Part shown: piece by piece, positions 48,652-61,700 of the stretch | Layout of the letters: every line of letters begins with the position of its first letter | How positions within the stretch are numbered: position 1 is the stretch's first letter | Origin: Aculops lycopersici | Taxonomy: Eukaryota; Arthropoda; Arachnida; Trombidiformes; Eriophyidae | Direction of reading: 5' to 3' | Length of the DNA stretch: 64,000 nt | Assembly (NCBI GenBank): GCA_015350385.1 | Contig: WNKI01000002.1 | Span: forward strand, 2,686,833 to 2,750,832 | Notes under the pieces: generated by a model | What the model was told of the DNA's origin: nothing | Seen by the model: the letters and a program-made list of their open reading frames with translations, nothing else | Databases searched by the model: none | Program-made: the position numbers and the translations under genes

Positions 48652-48963
48652 TGGGGTTTATATAGTCGAATTAAGACATGATCTTGTGATGGAATAGTAC
48701 CGAGTGTACTCAATTGTGTACGGGGTGTTTCCATCATGCTGCATCAGCAAATATCTTGTGTATGGAAATAAACCAAAGTAATCATAGGATCCTCAAGTAA
48801 TGATTCAGTGCTATTATTAAGCTAAGAAACGACCCAGAGCTAGCGAGCTGAAAAAATGAGGAGACGGAAGTAATCGAGTTGCAATCATTTGCAACATACC
48901 TGTATGTACCGCAGTCTAAGCGAGAATTATACGTTTCGCTCATGAGGCAATTATAGCACGTAC

Positions 48964-49074
48964 CCTGGAATTGCAACCACAACAGCAAAACTAAACGAAA
49001 CCTACTGGTGGCCCAAGTTACGAGACTCACAAGGAACACTACCGCTGTGCTTCCGCCACATTTTTTTGCTCTAA
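48964..49074 (+). pseudogene. integrase zinc-domain scrap of a Ty3/Gypsy element
   Basis: The frame reads P-G-I-A-T-T-T-A-K-L-N-E-T-Y-W-W-P-K-L, matching the H-P-G-x-x-x-T-x-x-x-L ... Y-Y-W-P-K segment of Gypsy integrase N-terminal domains (compare 59.33-59.39 kb). A TAA at 49074 ends it. It is about 600 bases downstream of the broken RT, so the two probably come from one collapsed insertion. Confidence 0.65.
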
Positions 49075-50600
49075 ATATGTTTATCAGGTCTATAACAACA
49101 CGTTCATGATGATTTGGTGCCCGGATTTAACTTTGACATTATTTCATCTATCACGAACTAACGCCTTCAAATCGACCTGAACAGGCTTCACAACAACTTC
49201 TAGCATAAATGCGTTTGGAAGGATGGGCATCGCTTCTATCTCTATTGCTCCTCCTGATTACTTTGCAAGACTCTGTGCCTGACCGTTGATGGCAAGACCA
49301 GTGGCTCCCGATCCCAGCGTGATAGCATGTTACGTTCCGATCTCAACCCTGTGGGTAAGTGGACCGTTCGATCAAATGCAACTGTTCTTACAAGTATGGT
49401 TTAGTTTGTCATATAAGTTTTACTTTATGGGGGTTTCCTCATTAAGCCTAGGATCCGGCATTGGAGATGCGAAACCGCTATGCGCGCCTTAAATCGATCA
49501 CCTCGCAACTACTAATGGGTAAAACCCTGCTGTTTATATCTCACGTACACTCCACTCTCACTACACTACAACAGCGTGGCAGAGCCACGCCGCTTTCAGT
49601 GGAAGCGTTGTTCACGCGTTACATTGCACTACCCGTTACAATAGACGCACCAACTCTCAAAATTACGGCCATTGCAACAGGGCATCATTGGCAGCATCAT
49701 CCGCCCTAGAAAATCACCTTGGCTGAAATCTGCACTAGATGTCGCTAGACGTCCCATGATATATGGTCGAGGTGAGTAAAAAGATGTTAGACTTTTGAAA
49801 ACTTCATCCAAGAGATGGCACTCATGCGCCAAGTCGGGTACCTAGACTATTTCTTAATTGTTGATTTCTATTGTGGAGTTACTCAAGTTATATCCATTTA
49901 TAATCTGAATTGAATTTGAACTGATGCTGACAGTTGATAGAATGATAGCTGCTCCAGTGCTAATTCGCTATCTATACTGTATAGTGGGAGACTAGATATT
50001 CGATAAGCCCAATTTTGAGGCCTAGAGATTCGATCATATTTCATAAAAATTGTGTTACTATCAGATTCCCTCAGACTGTTCCGCTTCACTTACACTGCAA
50101 TGGGGTCTTCCACTAGACGCGGCATCATCTGGACAATTGGATCGTTTCCGGTATAATTCCAACAGAACTAGAGCTAGCAGAGTTTCTGTCATGGAAAGAC
50201 CATTGTTGCGCTCAGATTGCACTCAATTTAATCGTGTTATCAACGCAAATTCACTCAAGACTTGAATGCATCCGATTCGCGTGATTTGTTATAGCATTAG
50301 CTTGAATTCGATAAGTTTCATGAAAATTACAAGTATAGAAGGCCTTATTTTTATATATAGAGCACAGAAATCGAGTCTACCACGAGTTGAACTCACCATT
50401 CCTCTCATCCGCTACTCGCCTCATAATTATCTCTTCATTTCTGTGCTTTCGTTTCCTTTGACCGGTGCCTATAAGTGAGTTTCGTTTCGCGCTGACGAGC
50501 CTATAGTTTTTTCGTCGCTACTGCTGGTCCCCTTTCTGGTCCCGCTCCTCTGATAAGTGGTAATGCGATGAACTCGATAGGCATTCAAGGGTTAGCGGTG

Positions 50601-53600
50601 TTAGTGAGAGATAAGCGACCCCAGTGTTGGTGGTGGTCACTGGCACCTAGCTACTTTGTCGGGTGCAGCCATTTTCCAGTCTTCAATTTCAAACTTTAAA
50701 TTCTCACTGGAAAAATGAAGAGCGGAAAAATGAATATTCAATAATCTCCAGACGGCAGGAAACTCACTGGTTCAGGTGCAACTCGAGCGCAACCTCCGGT
50801 AATCGTACGCTAATCAATCAAAGGCACGCGCGCGCCCACTGCCCGCTCTTACTTCCGGTCAACAAACTTCACGTCTGGTGCGCTAGTCACCTAATCAGCA
50901 GGACGTGTAATCGAACTAAAAGTGGAGAGGAGAAGCAGGCGAGTCCTCTCTGAGTTAAGCTCGATTCAGTTCCAATTTTGTTTATTCTTGCGAAATGGGG
51001 CAAATCTCCCCTCCAAGTCGGCGAGCAAGAAACAAAAACTCTACCTCCACCCTCCTTAGTGCTGACATCATCGCCACTACCACTCTGGTGGACAAGAGGA
51101 ATGTAAATTTGATTGTTTTAATGCTAGCGGCACTAGTGATGGTGATGGCTGCCTTGGCAAAGGCAACAACACCACTGGTGATGCAACGACGAGACTTGAA
51201 TTCCGCTCCCTAAACTTTTTATAATGCAAAAGAACTCAAGCAGCGAGGAGCATTAGTATGTTTGCTCTCTCCCTCTCTTCTTCAACCAAAGCTATTGCCA
51301 CTGGCCAAAGGGGATTTCAATTTTAAACTTGCGAGTTAAATCGCCAGTTAGGTCGCTTAGTGTCTCCTAGCTGACCATTGGTGAGCTCGTCTTTGTTTGG
51401 TCGTCATCGTCGTGCCTTGACCCCCCTAAAGTTGTTGCATTAAGAAGTAAGATCAACGACGATCAGGATGACGACGACGAACTCCACCACTATGGCGACG
51501 ATCAGTCGCAACGCGGCGGCAAGCAACTAATGTTGGAACGCATAAACCGGAAGGAAGTGAGAGAAAAAAGGGAGGAGCTAGGGGAGAGAAAACTTCAAAG
51601 TGGTCGGCTAAATGCGAGTGCAAATGACGTGAACGAGAAAATAACTTTGCTAGAAGGGAGATTTTTCTTAGAGATTTCCTCTTGCACATTCGCAGAAAGT
51701 CGCTTCCAAAATTGAATTATTGTTCTCTTTTAAATCTAACTTTTTATTCCAAAAAATCTTGCTCCCCTTTCCACTCGCCTCCTCCTACTCTTATATTCCT
51801 TCACCTCCTCCACCGAACTTGTATTCAAAAATGAGACCCACTGACTGAGGTCGTGGTGGTCGTCTGTTAACGGATTTAGTGGCGCTCGCCTATTTGGGCC
51901 CTATAATTGTGCATTGTATCTTTTCGGCACTTTAGCCTATGTATGCCCTGCGTTGCCACTTGCTTGCTAATGCAACCAAGTGGTGCTCTCTCTCTCCCTC
52001 TCTCTCGTTGCTCTTTTGCGACTAGTTAATTGACACGACGCACAAAGAGCTCGGGGACCGACAAATCGCCAACGCCTATAGGTGGAGCGCAGCGCAAAGT
52101 AGCAAAACACGGCAGTGTTAAACCAGTGGAACCAACAACAACCACTACGATGACGACGAGAACGGAAACAGGAAGTAGCTCGAGCGCGCATTTGCATTGC
52201 ACGGATGAAAATTGTGACAACAGCACACAAGAGCGATGACAACAACAACATCATCGACGTCGTCATCCTTTGGGGGTTGTCCTAAAATTCGGCTTAGCGC
52301 CGAAAAAACTCTATGTTTTCCTTTAGAGAGCTTAAGAGGTCGAGCAGTAGCATCAACTAGAGGGAGAAAGAAAACTAGAATGTGCTTCAGTTTTCTTAGT
52401 AGGTAGAGTTAACGTTATCTATCATCAGCCACTCGAATTTTTGCCCGTGCTCTCTTCATAATTCACCCTCTCGATCTATCGTCGCGTAGCGCGAGGGTAT
52501 GAACTAGACAAAGCAGAGGCAGCATCCGATGTCCTCGTTACAGGAGTTGCTCCTTTGTAGTAGAAGCGAGCTAGTGTGGGGGCAAAAGAGCAACGAAACT
52601 TCCGGCTTCTAATCAGCGAACCTGGAGTAAGAGTAGTGGCAGTGGTGGAGGTAATTGATTTGGTCGCGCGGGTGTCACGTGGCCGCTGATTTTAAAGCCA
52701 TGTAAGATTTTGTACAAGTTTTGTAGTGAGAAAGACTGTACAGAAAAAGGTCCAAGTTTTGAGAGTGCATAATTTGAATTGATGTTATTGTTGTTGTTGT
52801 TACTGTTGTTACTTTTGCCAATGTTGTGAGTTCATCTCAAACTTGGGTCGTCGAGTTGGTGATAAATTGGCCAAGGAGTTCAATGCAACATAATGTAACT
52901 CCGACGAGCGTCAAGGGGGTTTTTGCAATCCCAGGCGCCGGAAACTTGAGAGAGAAAGAGAGTGAGAGAGTTTTCATCTGCATCGATTGCTTAGTTGAGA
53001 GAAAAGCATGCGTCACTCTGCTGGGTGGAAAGTGAGCAATCAACTTGGCTGCTCTTTTGAAAATTACAAAGGCGCCGCACTTTCTTTCCCTCTCTCGTCT
53101 TCATCATCATCACCAACACCATAACCTCAAAGAAGTCCCGTTAGATTTTGTGCACCTGGAGCAAACTCGAGTGAAGCCATCGAATGTCGATTATCAGCGC
53201 GCTGAAATCAGAGAGCGCGAGCGCACAGCGCCAACATGTTGATTCGCGCTGCTGAACCTGGGCCCCAAAAAGGCGGCGCAAACGACAGCTGGCACCAGCA
53301 ACTTGTGCTAGCGACTTGATCTCCAGGATCCCGTTACATCAGCAGCGACAATGAACAGCGAGCCATAGCGCGAAGGGAAGAGCGCAATCAAGAGGAGCAC
53401 GCGCGAGTTGCGTCACTTGCACACATAAACACGCGCGCGGCTCGCTTCAAAGTGAGATTCTTCCCTCTAAAACCAACGATTTCAATTCACGATTTTTCAT
53501 TGTTTGACGAACGACGACGACTACGACGACGAAGACGAGGGTTAGCGGCTAGCAGGAACAGTAATGCAAAGGTTTTGTAGCTGAGTCTAGCTGAGTTTTC

Positions 53601-55607
53601 TGCAAGGTCGTTAGTCGTAGAGCAGCACTACGACTAACGAAAAAGTTTGCAAAAAGTCCAGCTCTCGTGCCATGAATTTTAAAGAAAATCTTTGGAGCGA
53701 GCGCGCGAATGAATGAAATAATAACGGAATTAGATTAGATTTGTGCGCCGATCGCCTCCATTTGAGGAATCGATTCGTTCCGTTTGCTTCACTTTCCCTC
53801 TCTCTCTCTCTCTCCCATTTCGCCTCTGTCGTCATCAGTGGCCGTCGTGCTATTGCCAATGCAAATATTGAATTGAACAAATAAACAAACTGAATGTTGT
53901 GGCCAAAAAACTCGCCTGTCGCAGGCTGGCTCATTGCGTAATTCAATCATTGCACGGCCACCGTTAGAAATCTTGTGCACGCGCGCAAAATCAATCAATT
54001 CTTGCGGATATCAGATTTAATTTCCGTTGGCTTTGCTCGTTGCATTTAAAGTGTGGACTTTGAGAAAAAGAAGGAGAGAAATATGAAAAGTTTCCAACTT
54101 TTTGCGCAATCAAACTGTCCAATCAGACGGAGGGAAAGACCCAGGAGTAAAATCAGTACAAAAAATTCGAACAAAGTCCGAGTTGAACGGGATCGAGTTC
54201 ACCAGGCTGCCATGCGTGGTGATCGATGGGCACCGCGGCACCCAATAACCTCGATCAATTCAATTGCGTAATCACGACCAGCGACGGTGGTCATCTGTTT
54301 GTTCATCTAATCTGACTCGAGGCCAACTGGTGGGCTCGTGTTTCCTTCGCCAGTTTATTTCAAGCTTTGTTTCTTTCTTTTTAACAAACTGGCAAAATTA
54401 AATTACCTCCTAGCCGTGGTGCTGGTTGTTAGCCGAAACACATGCAAAACACACATAAAGGTGGTCAGTTTTTCCTCCGTTTTACGTGGAAGAGCGGAAT
54501 TCTACCTTTGTGTTATAGAGCAAAAATTTACATAGAACAGGAGAGTTAAGTAAGAGTTGTGTTGCTATATGATAGGAAAGACCTCTGATAAGAGCGTTCA
54601 TTTGCATAGCTCCACTGGAGTGGTGCAAAATAGATCTAACTAGCACATGGCTAGTCACTCGTTGATATAAAGGGAGGGCGAGCGAGCTAATGCAAAATTC
54701 GCAACTACCTAACACATTATCAGCTTTCTGTGATCTCGATGATGATCGACTTTTTCGCTGTGTTGGTTTGATTTGCACTTCCGCTTCGAGAGACTTTCCT
54801 TTTTGCGAAGCAGCGAGAGATAGAAGAGAAAACTCGTCTGAAATTTTACAAAACTTTCGCTCTCAACATCGAAGGCAAATGTGATTTTGTAGCAAGAGAA
54901 GACGTTAGTGGCATTAGTGGCACCAACAATAACAACAACAACCGAGAACCTGCGAGCGTAATCATCTGAGAAATCGACGCCGAGTGTCGTAGTTGCGTCA
55001 CTCGGTTTAGATTGTTGTTGTTGTTAGTTGGAGGTGCTTTTAAAGTCTCGCTCTGTAGAGCTACAATCTAAACTCGAACTAACCCACACTCAACTACACA
55101 AACACGAGCCGAGTCATGAGAAGTTAGGCGAGACTCGAAATTAGAAGCGAACAAGAAAACTTTGCATACTATATAATCATGACGCCAACGCATCGCATAG
55201 GAGTCTATGGGTTTAGCTGGAATGGATCTAGATGAAGGCAGGCAAGCAACTCGAACTTGTTATTATTATTGGCGCGCATGTTGTTGTCGTATTCTGGTGC
55301 CTTACTTGGTTGTTATCATTTCAGTTAGAGAGATAGAGAGAGGAAACATAACATAACAAAAACTAGAGCAAGCAACAAAATAGACGACCACGACGACAAC
55401 AAACAGCCAGAGCAAAGATGGCGAATCTCAATTTGTGCCTATAAGACGATGAGTCCGATAGACAGGAAATTGCACAACTCAGGCGAGCGAAAGGGAACGT
55501 TTTGATTGCGCAACGCGTGCAAGTTTTGCTTATAAGTTTGCTCTAGTTTAAAGTTGCATTCGAGCGCATGGAAAAGCCATTAGAAGTTGAACTGATTGGG
55601 CGCTTTG
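50601..55607. other. intergenic region without recognised genes
   Basis: 5 kb of sequence with mixed short frames, a (CT)n run near 53797 and scattered CCGGAAGT/ACTTCCGG words. One frame at 50995-51213 starts M-G-Q and has a hydrophobic stretch, but no similarity was recognised. Confidence 0.5.
53797..53815. repeat. (CT)n microsatellite
   Basis: A short pure CT tract in intergenic DNA. Confidence 0.75.
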
Positions 55608-55611
55608 CGTT

Positions 55612-55721
55612 TGTTATGAATGCCTTCCCTTCCCCTATTTTTCCCCCTCAATCTGCCTGTATAAAAGGAGTAAATCATAAATAAAGAAAACAGAGTTAAA
55701 ATACACGCTGAACGCGTAACA
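55612..55721 (+). repeat. 5' LTR (110 bp)
   Basis: It starts TGTTATGAATG and ends GCGTAACA, with TATAAAAG at 55660 and AATAAA at 55680. It is identical to the 3' LTR. At 110 bp it is among the shortest LTRs. Confidence 0.95.
55660..55667 (+). promoter_or_regulatory. TATA box of the 5' LTR
   Basis: TATAAAAG about 50 bases into the LTR. A poly(A) hexamer begins only 20 bases later. Confidence 0.65.
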
Positions 55722-55739
55722 TGGCGACCGTGCATAACT
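55722..55739 (+). other. primer binding site
   Basis: TGGCGACCGTGCATAACT starts at the first base after the 5' LTR. TGG pairs with the CCA end of a tRNA. The tRNA species was not identified from the sequence. Confidence 0.65.
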
Positions 55740-55770
55740 GGGAATAGTTTTTTTTTCTCTCCTCTCTTTC

Positions 55771-55777
55771 GGTAAGA
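55771..55777 (+). promoter_or_regulatory. consensus 5' splice site in the leader
   Basis: CG|GTAAGA lies about 20 bases before the gag ATG. Gypsy-type elements make env from a spliced RNA whose donor is near the start of gag, so this is a candidate donor. Confidence 0.45.
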
Positions 55778-55796
55778 AAGAATCAATTTTTTAAAA

Positions 55797-58700
55797 ATGA
55801 GTGACGGGAATCCGAATGTTAGCGGATTACCTGGAAATGAAGGAATTGTAATGGAAGGTCATAATGTGACCACAGTTAAGAGACTTAGCGTCTTATATAG
55901 GGAAAATAACGGAGAAATCTCGAATGAAAACCTTAAGACCTACTCTAACCTATTATGCGAAACTCTGAAGATTAAAAACAAAACGAATGCTCAAAAAGAA
56001 TTCATTAAAGACACTTCAGAAATGATCGCTAAGATAATGGGTGATAGAATTAATAAAACGGAAACAAGTATCACAAACATCGCGAACCTTCCAAAACCGA
56101 CGTCGACATTCCAATCAACGATAAAACTGAATGAACTAGTGATGAAACCGGAAATCTTCGACGGCACCAAACCAAGACCAAGGAGATGGTTGGAGGACTA
56201 TGGCGAAGCTATCATCGCCAACAACTGGAATGACGCGATAGCAGTCAAGTACTTCCCAACATTCCTGAAAGGGCCAGCAAAAGATTGGTACATAACGGAT
56301 GTTAGACCGATAATCAATGAGCAAACCCAATGGGTTGATATTCATATGTCATTCGCGAGTAATTACTTGAGCGAGGCAGATTACGAACAATTAAGTAGAC
56401 ACTTGGAAAACATGAAGCAAAAGCAAAATGAATCTGTCAGCATATTCATTCCAAGGGTTAGGAGGATAATGCTGATGTTAACACCGAACCTACAGGAAGA
56501 GGAACAAATCAGACAAATAAAACTAAAATTGAGACAAGAATACAATCAACTGCTGGCATATGACCAACCCAATACATTGAAAAAGTTGAAAGAATGTTGC
56601 TTAAAAATTGAAGCTGGAATTGCCCAAAGGAGCCAGAAACAGGACGATAAACCGAAAGAATATAGGAAAGAGGCAAAACAATCTGCTTCTAATACAAATC
56701 ATAAACCAGAAGAAAGACGTTTTCAGAATGAAAAAAAACAAACATCGGAGAAAAAGGCTGATATTAAATGTTATCGGTGTGAAAGAAATGGGCATTACGC
56801 CAACAAATGTTTCGCAACAAAGAAAAAAGATGGATCACCGATATCAACTTCCCGGCCAATGACCCAACCCAAACAAGTAAGCACAGTGCAAGATAAAAAT
56901 AATGAGCCCGACACGATTTTGGTAACAAGATCATGTGGGACAGTACGGGGTCGAATACAACCGACTAATAGCCCTGTAATCATAACGACCAAAACGAGAC
57001 CGACTAAAGTTAATAGCATTCCCCAAAACGAATGCATGATTGAGCGCGAAGTGCTATGCAACGGAGTGAAAGTAATTGCGCTGATCGACACTGGTGCTCA
57101 TTCAACTATTTTGGAAGAAAAAATTCTCTTAGCAAACAATTGGGAACTTGAAAAGAAAAACCAACCTCTGGTTGGTGCTGATGGCAAATATTTAGACACG
57201 TGCGGTACAACTATAATTGACTTCAGCTTAACCATCGGCCAGATAACTAAATCCAAGTCGGAGAGAGTAGTAGTGGTGAGAAACCTTACATCACCATTAA
57301 TACTTGGATTGGAATTGATGAAACAATTGAAATTGATCATAAACACCAATACAATGAAACTTTCTTTTGAAAAACAATCAATATTCCCAGGCGCTAGAAC
57401 CTGCAGAGACGAGCTGATACCAGGAAGATCGCAAGTGATTCTACCCGCGATCGCCAATGTCAGCGGCACCATCATGACTAAAGACTTCAATTTTGACCCG
57501 AGAGTGATGGTAGCAAGAGTCTTGAATGAAACCAAGACCAACTATGTCTCGGTACTAATGGCCAATCAAAGTGAAGACGAACTAATTATTCCAGCAGGTA
57601 CTCAAATAGCATCGATCGAAAAACTAACCGAACCTTCAACAATTACGACATTAGTGAATAACATAATCACAATGGAAGAGATCACAACATCGATTAGAAT
57701 TGGAGATAACCTGACTGCAAAACAAGCACAGGATTTAACTAATCTACTGATAAAACACAAGAAGGCGTTTTCAAACAATGGATCTTTAGGTTTGACCAAT
57801 CAACACGAGCATGTTATCGAACTCCTGCCTGACGCTAGACCATTCGCAGAGCGATTGAGGCGGAGAGCTCAAATACAGGTGGAAGAAACTCGTCGTCAAA
57901 TCGATCAAATGTTAAAGGACGGAATTATTGAAGAATCTAAATCCCCGTGGGCCAGTGCTTACGTCCTGGTTCGCAAAAAGAATGGAGAGTATAGACTATG
58001 CATCGATTTCCGTCAATTGAACGATATGACTAAAAAGTGGGTCTACCCACTCCCAAATATAGAAGATTGTTTAGATACACTTAGTGGGAAGAAATTTTTC
58101 AGCCAAATCGACTTCTCAGCTGGATTTTGGCAAATTCCCATGGCCGAGCAATCGAAAGAATTAACGGCATTCCGAACTGAGGATGGCCAGTTTCAATTCA
58201 AAAGGATGCCGTTCGGCCTATGCAATGCCCCCGCTTCATTCCAAAAAATGATTAATGCAATCCTTGCTGGGTTGAAGGGGTTAAACTTGCAGGTATTCAT
58301 CGACGACATATGTGTGGCGACGGAAACCTTTGAAGAGCACTTAAAATGGTTGGACAAAGTTCTAAACGTGATCGAAAAAGCAAACCTGAAAGTCAGTGGT
58401 AGTAAGTGTGTTTTTGCTTCTGACTCGATAAATTTTTTAGGTCACGTGATATCATCCGAGGGCATCAAACAGGATCCAGCTAAACTTAGATCGTTAAGCA
58501 GACTACCCATTCCCAAAAATGTCAAGGAACTGAGACGAACCTTGGGAATGTTAGGATACTATCGCAAATTTGTTCCAAATTTTTCCATCATCGCCGAGCC
58601 GCTAATAAGATTAACTAGGAAGGACGAAGAGTTCGTCTGGAATGATGAGCAACAAAAATCCTTCAGGTCACTTATTGAGCAACTGAAAAACAACGCCACA

Positions 58701-61700
58701 CTCGCACATTTCGATCATAGAGATAAAACCAGACTTAAAACTGACGCAAGTCGGGTTGGAGTTGCCGGCATATTATTACAACTCAAAAACGACGAGTGGC
58801 GGCTAATCGCGTGCTGTAGCCGAAGGTTGTCGGCAAGTGAATCCAACTACGGTATAACTGATTTGGAAGGGTTAGCAGTAATCTACTCAATCAACAAATT
58901 CCGACCTTACCTTTTAGGAAAAAAATTTGAAATACTAGTAGATCACTGTGCTCTGTGTGTACTCAACAAGCGAACCCCAGCTTCCCCCCGATTGAGAAGG
59001 TGGGCAATAGTCTTAAGTGAGTTCGACTTTGAGATTGTATATGTTAAGGGAGAAGAACACAGGGACGTGGACTGTTTATCCAGAGCACCAGTAGACGACA
59101 ACGACGACGGCTACCTAGACGACAAAGTGCGCATCATTGCCCCATTCGACAAAAATGGCTGGCGCCAATCCTATGATGATGAAGAGGAAAGCAAAGCTAT
59201 TAAAATAAAAGCGGAGGCGGATGATGAATTCAGACTAATAGAAGGAATAATTTACCGAGACGACCAAATCTACGTACCAGCTAAATTCAGAAATGAAATT
59301 GTTAAGAACACTCATGAGATGAACATGATTGCACATCCAGGCGTAACCGCCACCTATGCGAAACTGAAAGAAAACTACTACTGGCCCAAAATGATGGAAA
59401 CGGTGGAAACCTTTATCGCAAGCTGCCATAAATGTGCTATCAACAAGGCAGATCGACGTCGACCGGCTGGGTCGTTCAACAGCTTCGAAGTTTACCAAGC
59501 AGGAGAAGTTATAGCAATCGACTGTCTAGGACCACTTAAAGAATCAGTTAATGGCAACGTGCACGTGATCGTGGCAGTAGATATCTTCACACGATTTGTG
59601 GATGCGAAGGCAGTACCCGACATCCAAGCACCAACGTTTGCACAATACTTGATAGAATATTGTGGTCGCTTTGGCGTACCCCAAAGGATACTGAGCGACC
59701 AATCTAGCACTTTTTGCAACTCTTTGATCAGGCAACTTCTAAAAGCGTTTGGCGCTAACCATATCACGTCAACTCCGGCCCATCATGAGGGCAATGCGAT
59801 AGTCGAACGAGCGATACAAACCCTAAGGCAAAAAATTAATCTAGTGTTGGCTGATCCACTCGTTGAAGAAACTTGGGACAGCGTTGTGCCAGTCGCAGCA
59901 CTAGCATGTAACATTAATCATCATCAATCGTTGGGAACGACACCTTACGAACTAACTTTTGGGCGCAAGCCACCACTCCAAGACTTACTAATCAAAGAAC
60001 GAGTCACGGCACAAGATACTTTCGCCAAACTCATTCAGTATCATATAAACGAGTGTCGACGCAAGGCAATAGCAATACAATCAACCAGTAGAGAGCGGGC
60101 AAAGAGAGCCTTTAACTCCCATCATCGAGAGATAAGTTACGAAATAGGCGACAAGGTATACGTTAAAACTTCCGACAGAGCGCCTAAGACATCACCGCGT
60201 TACGAGGGACCTTTTGAAATCGTCAAAAAACGTAAAGATATTTACAGCATGACTAAAACCAACGATACAACAGGACGAAGGAGCGAGTTTGACCGCCATG
60301 TGTCTGACCTCAAACTGGCCCATCCATCAAGTCGGAGGATCAAGTCATTATTGCCACTTATTTTGACCTCCATACTAATGATTTCGCTCGTTAGCGGCCA
60401 ACACATCTTTCACAAGGTAAGACCTCTAATCTGGTTAACCACCCAATATGATGTAGAATTGGGAACCATTGTCTGCGACATAAGTTTCAAAGCATCCTCA
60501 CCATGCTACATATTTGAAAAAGTGTTACGAGACTACTACCATGCACCAGGTGCAAACCGATCCGCCAGCTGGTCTATCGATCAACTCAAACGGCTCGAAT
60601 CATTCAGGAATGAATGCGATAACTTATACGCCAAGGAGTTCTCGTCCCTAGTCGACGAATTTGTGGAGGTAGAATTACCAATGAGAAAATTACCATTTCA
60701 TCAAATAAGTCGACGAAGTATAAGTGAGTTGGGAACCAAGAATAATAACTACTACATAGCACAACTTGGTTATAAACTAAACCCTGCAATACGAGATACA
60801 GCTCTGGCAATGAGTAACGGTATCAACAAACTTACAAGACTAACTCTGAATGACATGAACAGAGAAACAACCGTGCGTATGAAACGGGGATTTGGGACCT
60901 GGCTAGGTAATGCCGCAGTTGATGTGCTCAAAGAAGCAGGATTAGAAGCACTAAAAACAGGTGCTAGTTTTGTGATGGGCAACATAGTAAGCAACTTAGT
61001 TACAACCGTCTGGGAAAGAGTCGACCCGGGATCCACTTATAACCGGCAATCAAAACTTGACGATAACTTTCATGAATTGAAAAGAAACTTTGATATATTA
61101 GAAGAAGCCTCGAGAGGAACATTGGCTGCACTAGATCAAGTCAATTCGGAGGTCAGGACCAACGCCAGACGACTCGAATCACTTATTCAAGACTTCACTC
61201 GATTTACTTGGATCGTGCCAGTAGTGGTAAACCGGATAATGACGGCGGGAAATGACATGCGAAAAATTACTGACGAGGCCAGAGAAGGGCGAGTAGCAAC
61301 CTATCAGCTATCTCGCCTGTTTAACTTGCCCGAATTAAAGAAGGTTAAACCAATGGACACTGTAATCAAGTCAAAAATTAGATTAGACAGGGACACCTTC
61401 AATATCAAGTTTGTCATAAGTGCTAAATCCGAGGATACCTTCGCTTATAGAGCAGTGGCATTCGACCACTGGGATAATGCTGCCGATAAGCCGGAGTATC
61501 AGAAATACGACGGAGCTAACTTGCTAATTTATAATGAAACTGCAAACTGCATCAAGGCGGTTGACCCTCCAATCGGCAACACTATCCGCGAAACTTGTAG
61601 CGAACCAAATGGGGAAGACCCCCAGTTGAACTCATGGAAAGTAGACAACCAAGTGACGAGATTTGAACAAACTGCAGCAAAATCGCAACTCGTTAAAACA

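Larger units (their letters stand above)
45601..50600. other. AT-rich intergenic region with decayed retroelement pieces
   Basis: This holds scattered remnants of at least one Ty3/Gypsy-type element, listed separately, set in AT-rich sequence without intact genes. One short frame at 46460-46588 starts with M-D-P-Y-S-S-P and stops after 42 codons; it could be the start of a decayed gag but cannot be assigned. Confidence 0.5.
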
